A DNA stretch of 64,000 nt from Clostridia bacterium (lineage in GTDB: Bacteria > Bacillota > Clostridia > UMGS1883): contig JAFSGW010000099.1 in NCBI GenBank assembly GCA_017440585.1, positions 42,979 through 106,978 of the forward strand, read 5' to 3'. This document shows positions 49,164 to 57,656 of this stretch, piece after piece; within the stretch, counting starts at the first letter, position 1, and every line of letters starts with the position of its first letter. A model generated the notes under the pieces. That model saw nothing but the letters and a program-made list of their open reading frames with translations. It was not told the DNA's origin and did not search any database. Made by a program: the position numbers and the translations under genes.

Positions 49164-50588
49164 ATGCAGGCTGATGAACTTAAGAGGATGGCTTTAAATA
49201 TAAAAGCTTTAAAAACAGAATCACAGACTATTGAGCTTAAAACTGCAAATCAAGGCTGTCCTACCAGACTTTTTGATACATTGTCCTCATTTTCTAATCA
49301 GGATGATGGGGGAGTAATAATTTTTGGCATCGATGAATCGGAGGATTATGCAATTAAAGGCGTATACAATGCACAGGATTTGCAGAAAAAGGTTAATGAA
49401 CAGTGCAAGCAAATGGAGCCTCCAGTCCGTGCGTTGTTTGCCGTATGTGAAATTGATGGAAAAGTAATTGTATCTGCAGAAATTCCCGGAGTGGACATTT
49501 CGGAACGCCCCGTATTTTATAAAGGGGTTGGGCGTATAAAGGGTTCCTATGTACGTGTGGGTGAAGCGGATGAGCTGATGAGTGAATATGAGATTTACAG
49601 CTATGAGGCGTTCAGGAAAAGAATACGTGACGATATCAGAACCATCGAGAACAGCAAACTGAATGTGGTTGATGAAAAACGCTTGGCAGACTATCTTAAT
49701 GCCGTAAAAAGTGAGCGGAAAAACCTTGCGGATAATGTTTCGGAAGATGAAATACTTGAGTTAATGGGAGTTGTTAATGACAATAAACCTACCCTTGCCG
49801 GACTTATGACTTTTTCGAAATATCCTCAGGCTTATTTTCCTCAGTTGTGTATTACGGCGGTTTCTCTCCCGGGAACTGAGCAAGGTACTGTGGGCGAAGA
49901 CGGCGAACGATTTATCGACAATAAACGAATTACGGGAGCTATTCCCGATATGCTCGAGGAAGCTGTTGAATTTGTACGCAAAAACAGCAGAACAAAGACG
50001 ATTATAGATGATAATGGTCGTCGTGCGGACAAGCCGGAATATCCCATTAAAGCTGTTCGTGAAGCAATTCTTAATGCTCTGGTGCATCGTGACTACAGTA
50101 TTCACACAGAAAATGTTCCTGTCAGAATCGAAATGTATCGGGATAGGATGGAAATCATCAATAGCGGCGGTTTGTACGGAAAGATTTCTATTGATGCGCT
50201 TGGCAGGGTTCGCCCCGAAACCAGGAATGCGGCTCTCGCAAATATGCTGGAGCTTTTAAAAATTACAGAAAACAGATACTCCGGAATTCCTACAATGCGT
50301 AGAGAATTTGCGGATGCAGGACTCCCGGCTCCCTTGTTTTCAGTTGTACACGGAGAATTCAAGGTGGTTATGAAAAACGGTTTGTTTGGGGCTGCAAAAG
50401 CTGCAACTGATTCTTTGGTGGAGTTTTGCTCAACTCCTCGCACACGTAGTGAAATTGTAGCGTTTGTAGGCAAATCAAAGAATCACGTTATGTCACATAT
50501 TGTTGCCCCCCTTGTAGAAAACGGAACGCTTAAAATGACAATTCCCGAAAAGCCCAAGAGTCCTGCTCAAAAATTTGTAAAAGCATAA
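49164..50588 (+). CDS. AlbA_2 (Schlafen-like) ATPase/regulator-like protein
   Basis: 474 residues from ATG 49164 (AAGGAGG site). N-terminal AlbA_2 domain (TESQTIELKTANQGCPTRLF; DTLSSFSNQDDGGVIIFGID), middle GHKL-like ATP-binding part (AVREAILNALVHRDYS; VPVRIEMYRDRMEIINSGGL; RNAALANMLELL) and a C-terminal winged helix (TPRTRSEIVAFVGKSKNHVM). This is the COG2865 type, called transcriptional regulator or helicase-like; real function unknown, with defence or toxin-antitoxin links in some genomes. A single gene with its own promoter and terminator between dnaE and rlmH, likely an insertion. Confidence 0.85.
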   Translation: MQADELKRMALNIKALKTESQTIELKTANQGCPTRLFDTLSSFSNQDDGGVIIFGIDESEDYAIKGVYNAQDLQKKVNEQCKQMEPPVRALFAVCEIDGKVIVSAEIPGVDISERPVFYKGVGRIKGSYVRVGEADELMSEYEIYSYEAFRKRIRDDIRTIENSKLNVVDEKRLADYLNAVKSERKNLADNVSEDEILELMGVVNDNKPTLAGLMTFSKYPQAYFPQLCITAVSLPGTEQGTVGEDGERFIDNKRITGAIPDMLEEAVEFVRKNSRTKTIIDDNGRRADKPEYPIKAVREAILNALVHRDYSIHTENVPVRIEMYRDRMEIINSGGLYGKISIDALGRVRPETRNAALANMLELLKITENRYSGIPTMRREFADAGLPAPLFSVVHGEFKVVMKNGLFGAAKAATDSLVEFCSTPRTRSEIVAFVGKSKNHVMSHIVAPLVENGTLKMTIPEKPKSPAQKFVKA

Positions 50589-50605
50589 TATAATTGTCTT
50601 CAAGC

Positions 50606-50640
50606 AAAAAAGCTGAACGATTAAATCGTTCAGCTTTTTT
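50606..50640. terminator. Bidirectional terminator between convergent genes
   Basis: AAAAAAGCTGAACGATT / AATCGTTCAGCTTTTTT; A runs and T runs on both sides serve both strands (AlbA_2 gene and rlmH). Confidence 0.9.
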
Positions 50641-51118
50641 ATTTGTGATAATTCTCATTTGCATTAATCTTAAATGCACGGTAGGTTTGTTCCGTGAGCA
50701 TAAGACGGGCTAAGTTATGAGGGAAGGTCATGTCCGACATGCTCATTTTAAAGTCAGCACGTTTTTTTACCTCCTCGGAAAGCCCTAAGGAGCCTCCTAT
50801 AACAAAGGTTATGGAGGAAGAGGTCATAAAAGCATCGGATAGCTTTTTTGCAAAGTCCGTGCTTGAGAGCTTTTTGCCCTCTATGCACATGGCTATAACA
50901 TAGTCGCCCTTTTGTATTTTGCTTAAAATATCCTCCCCTTCCCGTGTAAGCACCTGCATTTCCTCGCTTTGTGAGGCGTTGTCGGGGATGGGGCGGTCAC
51001 CTATTTCAATGCTTTTAAATTTCGCGAAACGAGAAAGACGCTTTTCGTATTCACATAAAGCGTCTTTAATGAACTTTTCTTTTATTTTACCTACTGAAAT
51101 AACGGTGATATTAGGCAT
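50639..51118 (-). CDS. rlmH: 23S rRNA pseudouridine-1915 N3-methyltransferase RlmH
   Basis: 159 residues from ATG 51118 (AGGTG site). SPOUT fold with the SAM-binding knot FVIGGSLGLSEEVKKRADFK and MSDMTFPHNLARLMLTEQTY, ending in the conserved C-terminal NENYHK. It methylates helix 69 of 23S rRNA. Co-directional with walJ and murA. Confidence 0.96.
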   Translation of the reverse strand: MPNITVISVGKIKEKFIKDALCEYEKRLSRFAKFKSIEIGDRPIPDNASQSEEMQVLTREGEDILSKIQKGDYVIAMCIEGKKLSSTDFAKKLSDAFMTSSSITFVIGGSLGLSEEVKKRADFKMSMSDMTFPHNLARLMLTEQTYRAFKINANENYHK

Positions 51119-51127
51119 TGAAAACAC

Positions 51128-51922
51128 CTACCTGACAGTATATTTCGTTGAGGGGGCATAGCGTGATGCCACCTCTAAGGTAACGTCACTTCCTATATGT
51201 GCACCCTTCATAACAAGGTGCTCCTCTGTTGTGGCATATGCCACGGAGGGGGTGTTGTTATCTAAGCTTAAGTGCCCTAAAATGATGTGCTTTGTGCCCG
51301 TGTCTAAAAGATGCGAGCAGGTTAAGGCACAGTCATCGTTTGAAAGATGCCCCACGGAGGAGCGTACCCTTCTTTTAAGCTCGGGGGAATAGGGCCCGTG
51401 AAGGAGCATATCTACATCGTGGTTGGACTCCAAAAGCACTATGTCGCTTGCTTTTATGTTTTCGTAAACTGTTTTGTTCATAACCCCTATATCGGTGGCA
51501 ATGGATGCCCTTTTGGAGTTATGCTCAATTGTAAAGCCCACACTTTCCGTGCTGTCGTGGGGAGTGGAAAAGGGGGTTACTACGGCATCGAAGGCACCAA
51601 AGGGAACACCGCCCTTTATGTAACGGACATTATCGGCATTGATTTTACCTATTTTGGTTATCATCCTCTGCCATGTGCCCACCGTTGCATAGATGGGCAG
51701 GTTATACCTTCTTGAAAGTATGCCCGCACCCTTTATATGGTCAATGTGCTCGTGTGTTATGAAAATGCAGTTAAGGCTCTCCGGCTCAACGCCTATCTGC
51801 CGTAAGGCTTCCTCAATATGGCTTCCGCTTTCACCGCAATCGACCAGAATGTTGGTATTTCCTGCCTTTACAAAGGTGGAATTACCGCTGGAACCTGAAA
51901 AAAGACTGCAAAGCTCAACCAT
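51128..51922 (-). CDS. walJ: MBL-fold hydrolase of the WalJ/YycJ type
   Basis: 264 residues. MBL motif FITHEHIDHIKGAG, an early SGSSGNSTFVKAG loop and late ESNHDVDML, GHLSNDDC, GHLSLDNN. YycJ/WalJ proteins are linked to wall metabolism and DNA exonuclease activity in Bacillota. The ATG lies inside the end of murA (8-base overlap), so it is coupled to it. rlmH follows; in Bacillus the two also sit close (yycJ ... rlmH), supporting the call. Confidence 0.88.
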   Translation of the reverse strand: MVELCSLFSGSSGNSTFVKAGNTNILVDCGESGSHIEEALRQIGVEPESLNCIFITHEHIDHIKGAGILSRRYNLPIYATVGTWQRMITKIGKINADNVRYIKGGVPFGAFDAVVTPFSTPHDSTESVGFTIEHNSKRASIATDIGVMNKTVYENIKASDIVLLESNHDVDMLLHGPYSPELKRRVRSSVGHLSNDDCALTCSHLLDTGTKHIILGHLSLDNNTPSVAYATTEEHLVMKGAHIGSDVTLEVASRYAPSTKYTVR

Positions 51923-53180
51923 TGGAAATATACACTCTTTCTATCTCGGCACCGATTTTTGTAAGACGGCCCTCGATGTTTTCATAGCCACGGTCAATAT
52001 AAACGGGGTCGTTAATTGTTGTAATGCCGTCGCTTGCAAGGCCTGCAATAATAAGTGCCGCACCTGCACGAAGGTCAGTTGCTCTCACGGGGGCACCGTG
52101 AAGAGGAGCACCGCCCTCTATGATGGCTGTTTTGCCCTGCACGGAAATATCGGCACCAAGCCTCTTTAATTCGCCCACATACTGGAAGCGGTTGTCCCAC
52201 ACGTCCTCGGTAACCATGCTTGTACCCTCGGCAAGTGTTAAAAGAGCCACAATCTGAGGCTGAAGGTCTGTGGGGAAGCCGGGATAGGGCATTGTTCTTA
52301 CATCGCAGGGGAGAAGGGGCTTTGTACGCCTTACACGGATTGCATCGTCGTACTCTTCAATTTCAACACCCATTTCCTCAAGCTTTGAAACAAGAGATGC
52401 CATGTGCTTGGGAATAATGTTTTTAACTAAAACATCGCCGCCTGCAGCTGCCGCCATAATCATAAAGGTGCCTGCCTCAATCTGGTCGGGAATGATGGCA
52501 TAGCTGCCACCGCCAAGCTTTGCTACACCGTCGATACGGATAACGTCTGTACCTGCACCGCGGATACGTGCACCCATGGCGTTCAGGAAGTTTGCAAGGT
52601 CAACAATGTGGGGCTCTTTTGCGGCATTTTCAATAACCGTTCTGCCCCTGGCAAGGGTTGCCGCAAGGATAATGTTCATGGTTGCACCAACGCTCACCTT
52701 GTCAAGGTAAACGTTTGCACCCTTTAACTCTTCAGCCTTTGCTTCTACCTGACCACGGATAATGTCAACAGTTGCACCAAGTGCCTTAAAGCCCTTAACG
52801 TGAAGGTCAATAGGTCTTTCGCCAAAGTTACAGCCACCGGGAAGTGCAACCTCAGCTTTTCCGAACCTGCCTAAAAGTGCACCTAAAAGATAATAGGATG
52901 CACGCATACGGCTTGCAAGGTCATAGGGTGCCTTGAAGGTAGACACACATGAAGAGTCAATTTCGATTGTATTGTTATCAATCCTGGTAACCTTTGCACC
53001 AAGATAGGAAAGCATTTCAAGAATAACGCCGACATCACGGATGTCGGGCACGTTTTCAATACGGCACACTCCGTCAACTAAAAGTGCCGCAGGAATAATT
53101 GCCACTGCCGCGTTTTTTGCACCGTTTGTCTGTATTTCACCATGAAGGGGGTTTCCGCCTCTTACACGTAAAGTTTCCAT
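51915..53180 (-). CDS. murA: UDP-N-acetylglucosamine 1-carboxyvinyltransferase
   Basis: 421 residues, the first committed step of peptidoglycan synthesis. GGNPLHGEIQTNGAKNAAVA (Lys-Asn pair) and LPGGCNFGERPIDLHVKG with the catalytic Cys, so the enzyme should be fosfomycin-sensitive. PYPGFPTDLQPQIVALLTLA and NRFQYVGELKRLGAD are family motifs. It has its own promoter and leads murA-walJ-rlmH. Confidence 0.96.
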   Translation of the reverse strand: METLRVRGGNPLHGEIQTNGAKNAAVAIIPAALLVDGVCRIENVPDIRDVGVILEMLSYLGAKVTRIDNNTIEIDSSCVSTFKAPYDLASRMRASYYLLGALLGRFGKAEVALPGGCNFGERPIDLHVKGFKALGATVDIIRGQVEAKAEELKGANVYLDKVSVGATMNIILAATLARGRTVIENAAKEPHIVDLANFLNAMGARIRGAGTDVIRIDGVAKLGGGSYAIIPDQIEAGTFMIMAAAAGGDVLVKNIIPKHMASLVSKLEEMGVEIEEYDDAIRVRRTKPLLPCDVRTMPYPGFPTDLQPQIVALLTLAEGTSMVTEDVWDNRFQYVGELKRLGADISVQGKTAIIEGGAPLHGAPVRATDLRAGAALIIAGLASDGITTINDPVYIDRGYENIEGRLTKIGAEIERVYISNG

Positions 53181-53241
53181 TTATATGAACACCACTTTCA
53201 TAAAAAAGTTGGGTAAAACAATGTATACACATACACAGTAT

Positions 53242-53271
53242 ATTATAACCCATTTTAGTACAAAATGTCAA
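53242..53271 (-). promoter_or_regulatory. murA promoter
   Basis: Minus strand TTGACA (53271-53266), 18-bp spacer, TATAAT (53247-53242). About 60 bases of leader before the start. The rest of the 53181-53344 gap shows no gene. Confidence 0.82.
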
Positions 53272-53344
53272 CATAAAGGCACTGCACGGGGGATAAAATT
53301 TTGCATAGGGGAAAGACTATTTTAAAAGGGAAAGGGGCGGTAAA

Positions 53345-53974
53345 ATGGGGCTTTCATTTGTGAGAACAATAATACTCTACATTTCGGTAATAATTGCCAT
53401 GCGCATAATGGGCAAAAGAACCATCGGTGAAATGCATCCTACGGAGCTGGTTATTTCAATTATGATATCGGATTTGGCAACGGTTGCCATGCAGTCAAAG
53501 GAAACGCCCTTATCGGACGGCATAATACCCATTTTTACATTAGTGGTGCTGGAGCTTATTTTTGCCTTCCTTCTTCTTAAAAGCCGCAGTGTGAGGCGTA
53601 TTCTTGTTGGCAGAAGCTGCAGTGTGGTAAGAAACGGCAAGCTTCTGGAAAAGGAAATGGGCGACCTCCGTATTACCGTTGAGGATATTGAGGAACAGAT
53701 ACGTATAAGCGGATACACAAGCTTAGAGGAGGTTTCCGAGGTGATTATTGAAACAAACGGTCAGGTTTCCGTTATACCGAAAAGAAACGGAGAAAAGGTG
53801 CCTTACCTTGTCATTACCGACGGGAAGGTGCACAAAAAGGAAATGGAGCACGCCCATATTACCATGAAAACTATTGAAGAGGAGCTTAAAAAAAGACAGC
53901 TTGCCGATGTGGGCGAGGTTTTTTACATGAGTGCAGTTGACTCAAGGGTGATACATTTTCAGAAAAAGGGTTAA
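53345..53974 (+). CDS. DUF421/YetF-family membrane protein
   Basis: 209 residues from ATG 53345 (GGGGCGG upstream). Two to three N-terminal helices (FVRTIILYISVIIAMRIMGK; RTIGEMHPTELVISIMISDL) and a cytoplasmic C-terminal part (RVSVVRNGKLLEKEM-like strand, LRITVEDIEEQIRISGYTS). Full-length for the YetF/YrbG type, which occurs in spore-formers; function unclear. Followed by the nucleotidyltransferase fusion 32 bases on. Confidence 0.9.
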   Translation: MGLSFVRTIILYISVIIAMRIMGKRTIGEMHPTELVISIMISDLATVAMQSKETPLSDGIIPIFTLVVLELIFAFLLLKSRSVRRILVGRSCSVVRNGKLLEKEMGDLRITVEDIEEQIRISGYTSLEEVSEVIIETNGQVSVIPKRNGEKVPYLVITDGKVHKKEMEHAHITMKTIEEELKKRQLADVGEVFYMSAVDSRVIHFQKKG

Positions 53975-54006
53975 AAAGAAAAAATATTTGACGGGGGATA
54001 TAAAAA

Positions 54007-56367
54007 ATGCAGGCTGTTATAAACATTTGTGACGAGGGAATAAGGCTGAGACCCTTAAGCTGTGTCAGAAACCCTGCCCTTGTAAGGGTGGGAAGATTAA
54101 GTGTGCTTGAGCACATGATAAGGCTTCTTTCCTGCGGGGGATGTGAAAAAATTATAATAATTTCAAGCTACATGTCAGAGGGTGTAAGGGTGCATTTAAA
54201 GGAGGCTGACCGCTTCGGGGCAGAGCTTGTGTTTTTAAAACACCATAACGAAAAGGAGGCACTTACAGCCTGCGCGAAAAAAATAAACGGGGATTTTATT
54301 TATATCTCAGGGCCACTTTATGCCGCCTTTGATATAAAAGAGGCAATACAGCTTCACAAAAAAAGAAATGCCTTTCTTACCCTTATTACCCCTCATGGCA
54401 TCTGCGAGGGCATTGCAAGCGACAAACGGGGCAGGGTAACAAGGGTTGAGGAGGCAAGGCTCTGGAGCAGTGTTTCCGGGGACAGTGGCACGGGGGTTTA
54501 CATTTTAAAGCCTTCGGCTGTCCATTTTGCCGAGGGAGGCGGATTTACCCGTAAAGCCTTAGGGGATATTGTACGCTCGGGAAGAGAGGTGTATATAAAG
54601 GCAACAAAGGGTCCCTTTGAGCCTGTCTGCGATACAGCCTCCTACATGAGAGCCTGCTTTGCCTTTCTTGAAGGCATGAAAAAAACCGCCAACGGCGGTA
54701 TTGTGGTTGAAGAGGGTGCAGTTGTTGAAAAGGGTGCCCTTTTAGAGGTGCCCTGCTATATAGGAAAAAATGCCCACATTCATAAGGGGGCAAAAATCGG
54801 TGCCTTTTCCCTCATAGGTGAGGGGAGCGTTATATCCGAGGGTGCAAGCATAAAGCGGAGCATTTTAGGAAAAGACTGCCGTGTGGGTGCAGGTGCCTCA
54901 CTGAGGGGCTGTATTTTGGACGAAGAGGTGCACCTTGGCAGAAGCACCACCGTTTACGAGCAGGCAATAGTGGGCAGGCGGTGCTCCGTTGCAGGGGAGG
55001 TTTTAATAAAATCCTTTGTGAAAATATGGCCCGAAAAGAGGGTTGAAAAGGGTGTTATTGTTTCGGAAAACATAATGTGGGGGCAGAAAAAGCGGTCACG
55101 ACTTTTTGAAGAGGGCAAAATTGAAGGCGTTGTAAATGTGGACATTACGCCTCTTTTCTGCACCCTTTTAGGCTCTGTTGCAGGCAGACTTTTCGCCTCG
55201 GGAGCTGTTGGGGTTTCAACTGACGACTCTGCCTCAGGAGCTATGCTTCGTGATGCAATAGTGTCGGGGCTTATGGGCTCGGGGTGCACCGTTAAGGACT
55301 TTGGGGAACAGCCCCTGCCCATTACACGCCGTGCAGTGGCGTTTTACTCATTAAAGGGGGCGGTTGCCTTAAGCGTTCAGTCCGTTTCGGGTGAGGAGGT
55401 CTGTCGTGTAAGCATTATGGGAAAGCATGGCTTCGACATAGAGGATAACGTGAAGGCAAAGCTTGAGGAAATGTTTGAAAAGGGCGAGGTTGTGTACCCT
55501 GAAGCAAAAAGTGTAAAGGAATGTGAGTATGTTTTTGAATACAAGCTTTACTACCTTAAAAGCTTTGTGGACTATAAAAGGGTTAAAAGAAAGGGCTTAA
55601 GGGTGCTTTTAAGCTGTCCTGCCACCTGGGGGAGACGGCTTATTACCTCCTCACTTTCTGATTTTGAATCCACGGTAAGTATGTACGAGGGCGATGCGGA
55701 TACAAGGGAGGGCAGGCTGGATTTTGCCTCTGCTGTACATGAGGGCAATTTTGACCTTGGCTTTATGCTTTCCGGAAGCTGTGAAAAGCTTTATGTGGTA
55801 TATAAGGGGAGGCTGCTTGCCGATGATATGTATGAGGCACTCTGTGCTCTTATGGTTATGAAACAGCACAAGGGTGCAAAAATATATGTGCCCTGCACCT
55901 CAACGGGTGCCATTGATAAGCTTGCGGAGAAATATAACTGCTCTGTTGTACGGACAAAAAGCACTTCCCCCGACATTATGAGGCACATGGCAGGAGATGA
56001 GGGGTACCTTACAAAGCAGTTTGTTTTCCGTTTCGATGCTGTTGGCTCGGTTATTCTGCTTATGGACTATTTAACGGGCACGGGGGAGGATTTAGGAGAC
56101 CTTATTTCTCAGATACCGCCCATTGCCATGGAAAGAGCCGTGGTGGATATGCCCCATGGAAGGCTTAACACAGTTATGGAAAAAATAAGCCGTATGCCCG
56201 AGGCGGAGGATTCTCCCGAGGGGGTTAAAATAACCTTCGACAAGGGCTGGGTCATGGTAATACCCGACAGGGAAAAAGAGGTTTTCCGCTTGTGCAGTGA
56301 GGGCGTAAGCATGGAGGCGGCAAAGGAGCTGTGTGATTTCTGCATAAGGACCATAGACGAAAAATAA
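54007..56367 (+). CDS. Nucleotidyltransferase / left-handed beta-helix / phosphomannomutase fusion with eroded active sites
   Basis: 786 residues. Domain 1 (about 1-235) has the fold of sugar-phosphate nucleotidyltransferases but reads INICDEGIRLRPLSCVRNPA where enzymes have GGxGTRLRPLT and the P-K-P motif. Residues about 237-350 are hexapeptide repeats (IGKNAHIHKGAKIGAFSLIG). Domain 2 (about 375-786) is phosphomannomutase-like, but the phosphoserine loop TASHNP is replaced (ALSVQSVSGEEVCRV) and the metal loop DPDADR by LSGSCEKL. All three key sites are thus altered. The same fusion is known in Clostridia and cyanobacteria, usually with an intact domain 1. A regulatory or scaffold role is inferred. 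Confidence 0.85.
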   Translation: MQAVINICDEGIRLRPLSCVRNPALVRVGRLSVLEHMIRLLSCGGCEKIIIISSYMSEGVRVHLKEADRFGAELVFLKHHNEKEALTACAKKINGDFIYISGPLYAAFDIKEAIQLHKKRNAFLTLITPHGICEGIASDKRGRVTRVEEARLWSSVSGDSGTGVYILKPSAVHFAEGGGFTRKALGDIVRSGREVYIKATKGPFEPVCDTASYMRACFAFLEGMKKTANGGIVVEEGAVVEKGALLEVPCYIGKNAHIHKGAKIGAFSLIGEGSVISEGASIKRSILGKDCRVGAGASLRGCILDEEVHLGRSTTVYEQAIVGRRCSVAGEVLIKSFVKIWPEKRVEKGVIVSENIMWGQKKRSRLFEEGKIEGVVNVDITPLFCTLLGSVAGRLFASGAVGVSTDDSASGAMLRDAIVSGLMGSGCTVKDFGEQPLPITRRAVAFYSLKGAVALSVQSVSGEEVCRVSIMGKHGFDIEDNVKAKLEEMFEKGEVVYPEAKSVKECEYVFEYKLYYLKSFVDYKRVKRKGLRVLLSCPATWGRRLITSSLSDFESTVSMYEGDADTREGRLDFASAVHEGNFDLGFMLSGSCEKLYVVYKGRLLADDMYEALCALMVMKQHKGAKIYVPCTSTGAIDKLAEKYNCSVVRTKSTSPDIMRHMAGDEGYLTKQFVFRFDAVGSVILLMDYLTGTGEDLGDLISQIPPIAMERAVVDMPHGRLNTVMEKISRMPEAEDSPEGVKITFDKGWVMVIPDREKEVFRLCSEGVSMEAAKELCDFCIRTIDEK

Positions 56368-56397
56368 AAAGAGATGAGCCTTCGCTCATCTCTTTTT
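56366..56397 (+). terminator. Terminator of the fusion gene
   Basis: AAAAAGAGATGAGC / GCTCATCTCTTTTT (56366-56379 / 56384-56397), loop CTTC; the stem starts at the stop codon. Confidence 0.9.
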
Positions 56398-56401
56398 ATT
56401 T

Positions 56402-56574
56402 GCGATATGTGTGCAAGCACACGCGATATATTTGCCTTCGGCAAATGCGATATACCTGCCCAAGGGCAGGTGCGATATGATAAAATCCCACATGTCCCGC
56501 AGGACATATCGTGCACTTGTGCATATCACGTCCCGAAGGGACATATCACAAATCCCGTGAGGGATTTATATCGT
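56402..56574. repeat. GCGATAT-spaced hairpin array C (four forward, four inverted spacers)
   Basis: Forward GCGATAT at 56402, 56423, 56447 and 56472; inverted ATATCGT/ATATCAC/ATATCAC/ATATCGT at 56506, 56523, 56543 and 56568. Inserts: GTGTGC/GCACAC, ATTTGCC/GGCAAAT, ACCTGCC/GGCAGGT (inside ACCTGCCCAAGGGCAGGT), GTCC/GGAC, GCAC/GTGC, GTCCC/GGGAC, AAATCCC/GGGATTT. The last insert has the same arms as the first insert of array A. It lies between a terminator and the 3' end of the leftward threonine aldolase gene. Confidence 0.8.
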
Positions 56575-56585
56575 TGCAAAGAAGA

Positions 56586-57608
56586 TTACAAAAGCTCAAC
56601 GAGCTTTTGTACATCTTCGCAGCTTGTTGCCCAGCTTGTGGCAAAGCGGACAACCGTGTGGTTCTCGTCGTACTTTTCCCAGTAGCTTATACAAACCTTT
56701 TCTTTAATTTTTGCCATTTTACCGTTTTCAAGTATAATAAAAATCTGGTTTGTGGGGGAGTTTATGAAAAATTCATACCCTTTTTCACGGAATGCATCCT
56801 TAAGCATCTGTGCTGTTTCAATAGCATTTTTTGAAATTTCAACATAGAGGTTGTCTGTGAAAAGAGCATCGAACTGAACGCCTAAAACCCTGCCCTTTGC
56901 AAGCATTGCACCATGCTGCTTTACAAGGGTTGAAAAATGCTTCGGGGCATTGTTTTTAGTGAACACAACAGCCTCACCGCAAAGTGCACCGCATTTTGTA
57001 CCGCCTATGTAGAAAACGTCGCAAAGAGAAGCGATGTCGGGAAGGGAAAGGTCGGCTCCGGAGGCTAAAGCATAGCCAAGGCGTGCACCGTCAAGGAAAA
57101 GGGGCAATTTGTGCTTACGGCAAACTTCGGATATTTCAGTAAGCTCCTTCTTTGTATAAAGGGTGCCGTATTCCGTGGGATGGGAAATATAGACCATGCC
57201 GGGGTAAACCATATGACTGTGGCTTTCGTCAGCATAGAAGGTTTCAACCCATTTGTCCACATCCTCTGCCTTTATTTTGCCCATGTAGTGGGGGATGGTT
57301 ATAACCTTGTGACCTGTGTATTCAATGGCACCTGCCTCGTGGCATGCAACATGACCCGTTACTGCAGATATTACGCCCTCATGCCTTTCAAGCATTGTGG
57401 CAATAACCGCCTGATTTGTCTGTGTGCCGCCGGATATAAAGAAAACCTCCGCCTCGGGGCAACAGGTTGCCTCTCTTATTTTCTCCTTTGCAAGACGGCA
57501 GTATTTGTCCTCTCCATAGCCGTCAAGCTTTTCCATGTTGGTTTCAATAAGGTGCTCCAGAACACGTGGATGTGCACCCTCTGAATAGTCGTTTTTAAAA
57601 TATAACAT
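56586..57608 (-). CDS. Low-specificity threonine aldolase family (PLP enzyme)
   Basis: 340 residues from ATG 57608 (AAGGAGG site). Fold type I PLP enzyme of the beta-eliminating lyase/threonine aldolase group: YSEGAHPRVLEHLIETN, FISGGTQTNQAVIATMLERH, HEAGAIEYTGHKV, LFLDGARLGYAL and the PLP Lys in FYIGGTKCGALCGEAV. It cleaves threonine or allo-threonine to glycine and acetaldehyde in characterised members. Downstream of a topoisomerase gene with a REP palindrome between them. Confidence 0.92.
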   Translation of the reverse strand: MLYFKNDYSEGAHPRVLEHLIETNMEKLDGYGEDKYCRLAKEKIREATCCPEAEVFFISGGTQTNQAVIATMLERHEGVISAVTGHVACHEAGAIEYTGHKVITIPHYMGKIKAEDVDKWVETFYADESHSHMVYPGMVYISHPTEYGTLYTKKELTEISEVCRKHKLPLFLDGARLGYALASGADLSLPDIASLCDVFYIGGTKCGALCGEAVVFTKNNAPKHFSTLVKQHGAMLAKGRVLGVQFDALFTDNLYVEISKNAIETAQMLKDAFREKGYEFFINSPTNQIFIILENGKMAKIKEKVCISYWEKYDENHTVVRFATSWATSCEDVQKLVELL

Positions 57609-57631
57609 TGTTTTCCTCCTTCTATGAGAAT

Positions 57632-57651
57632 GGGCGACCTCAGGTCGCCCG
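57632..57651. repeat. REP-like palindrome, copy 7
   Basis: GGGCGACCT-C-AGGTCGCCCG, directly after the stop of the leftward topoisomerase gene and before the threonine aldolase ribosome site, a terminator-like position. Confidence 0.75.
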
Positions 57652-57656
57652 TATTT

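Noticed and set aside
56402..56574. CRISPR array
   Set aside because: The constant unit is only 7 bases, changes strand halfway, and the inserts are short palindromes rather than 30-base unique spacers. No cas genes in the window.
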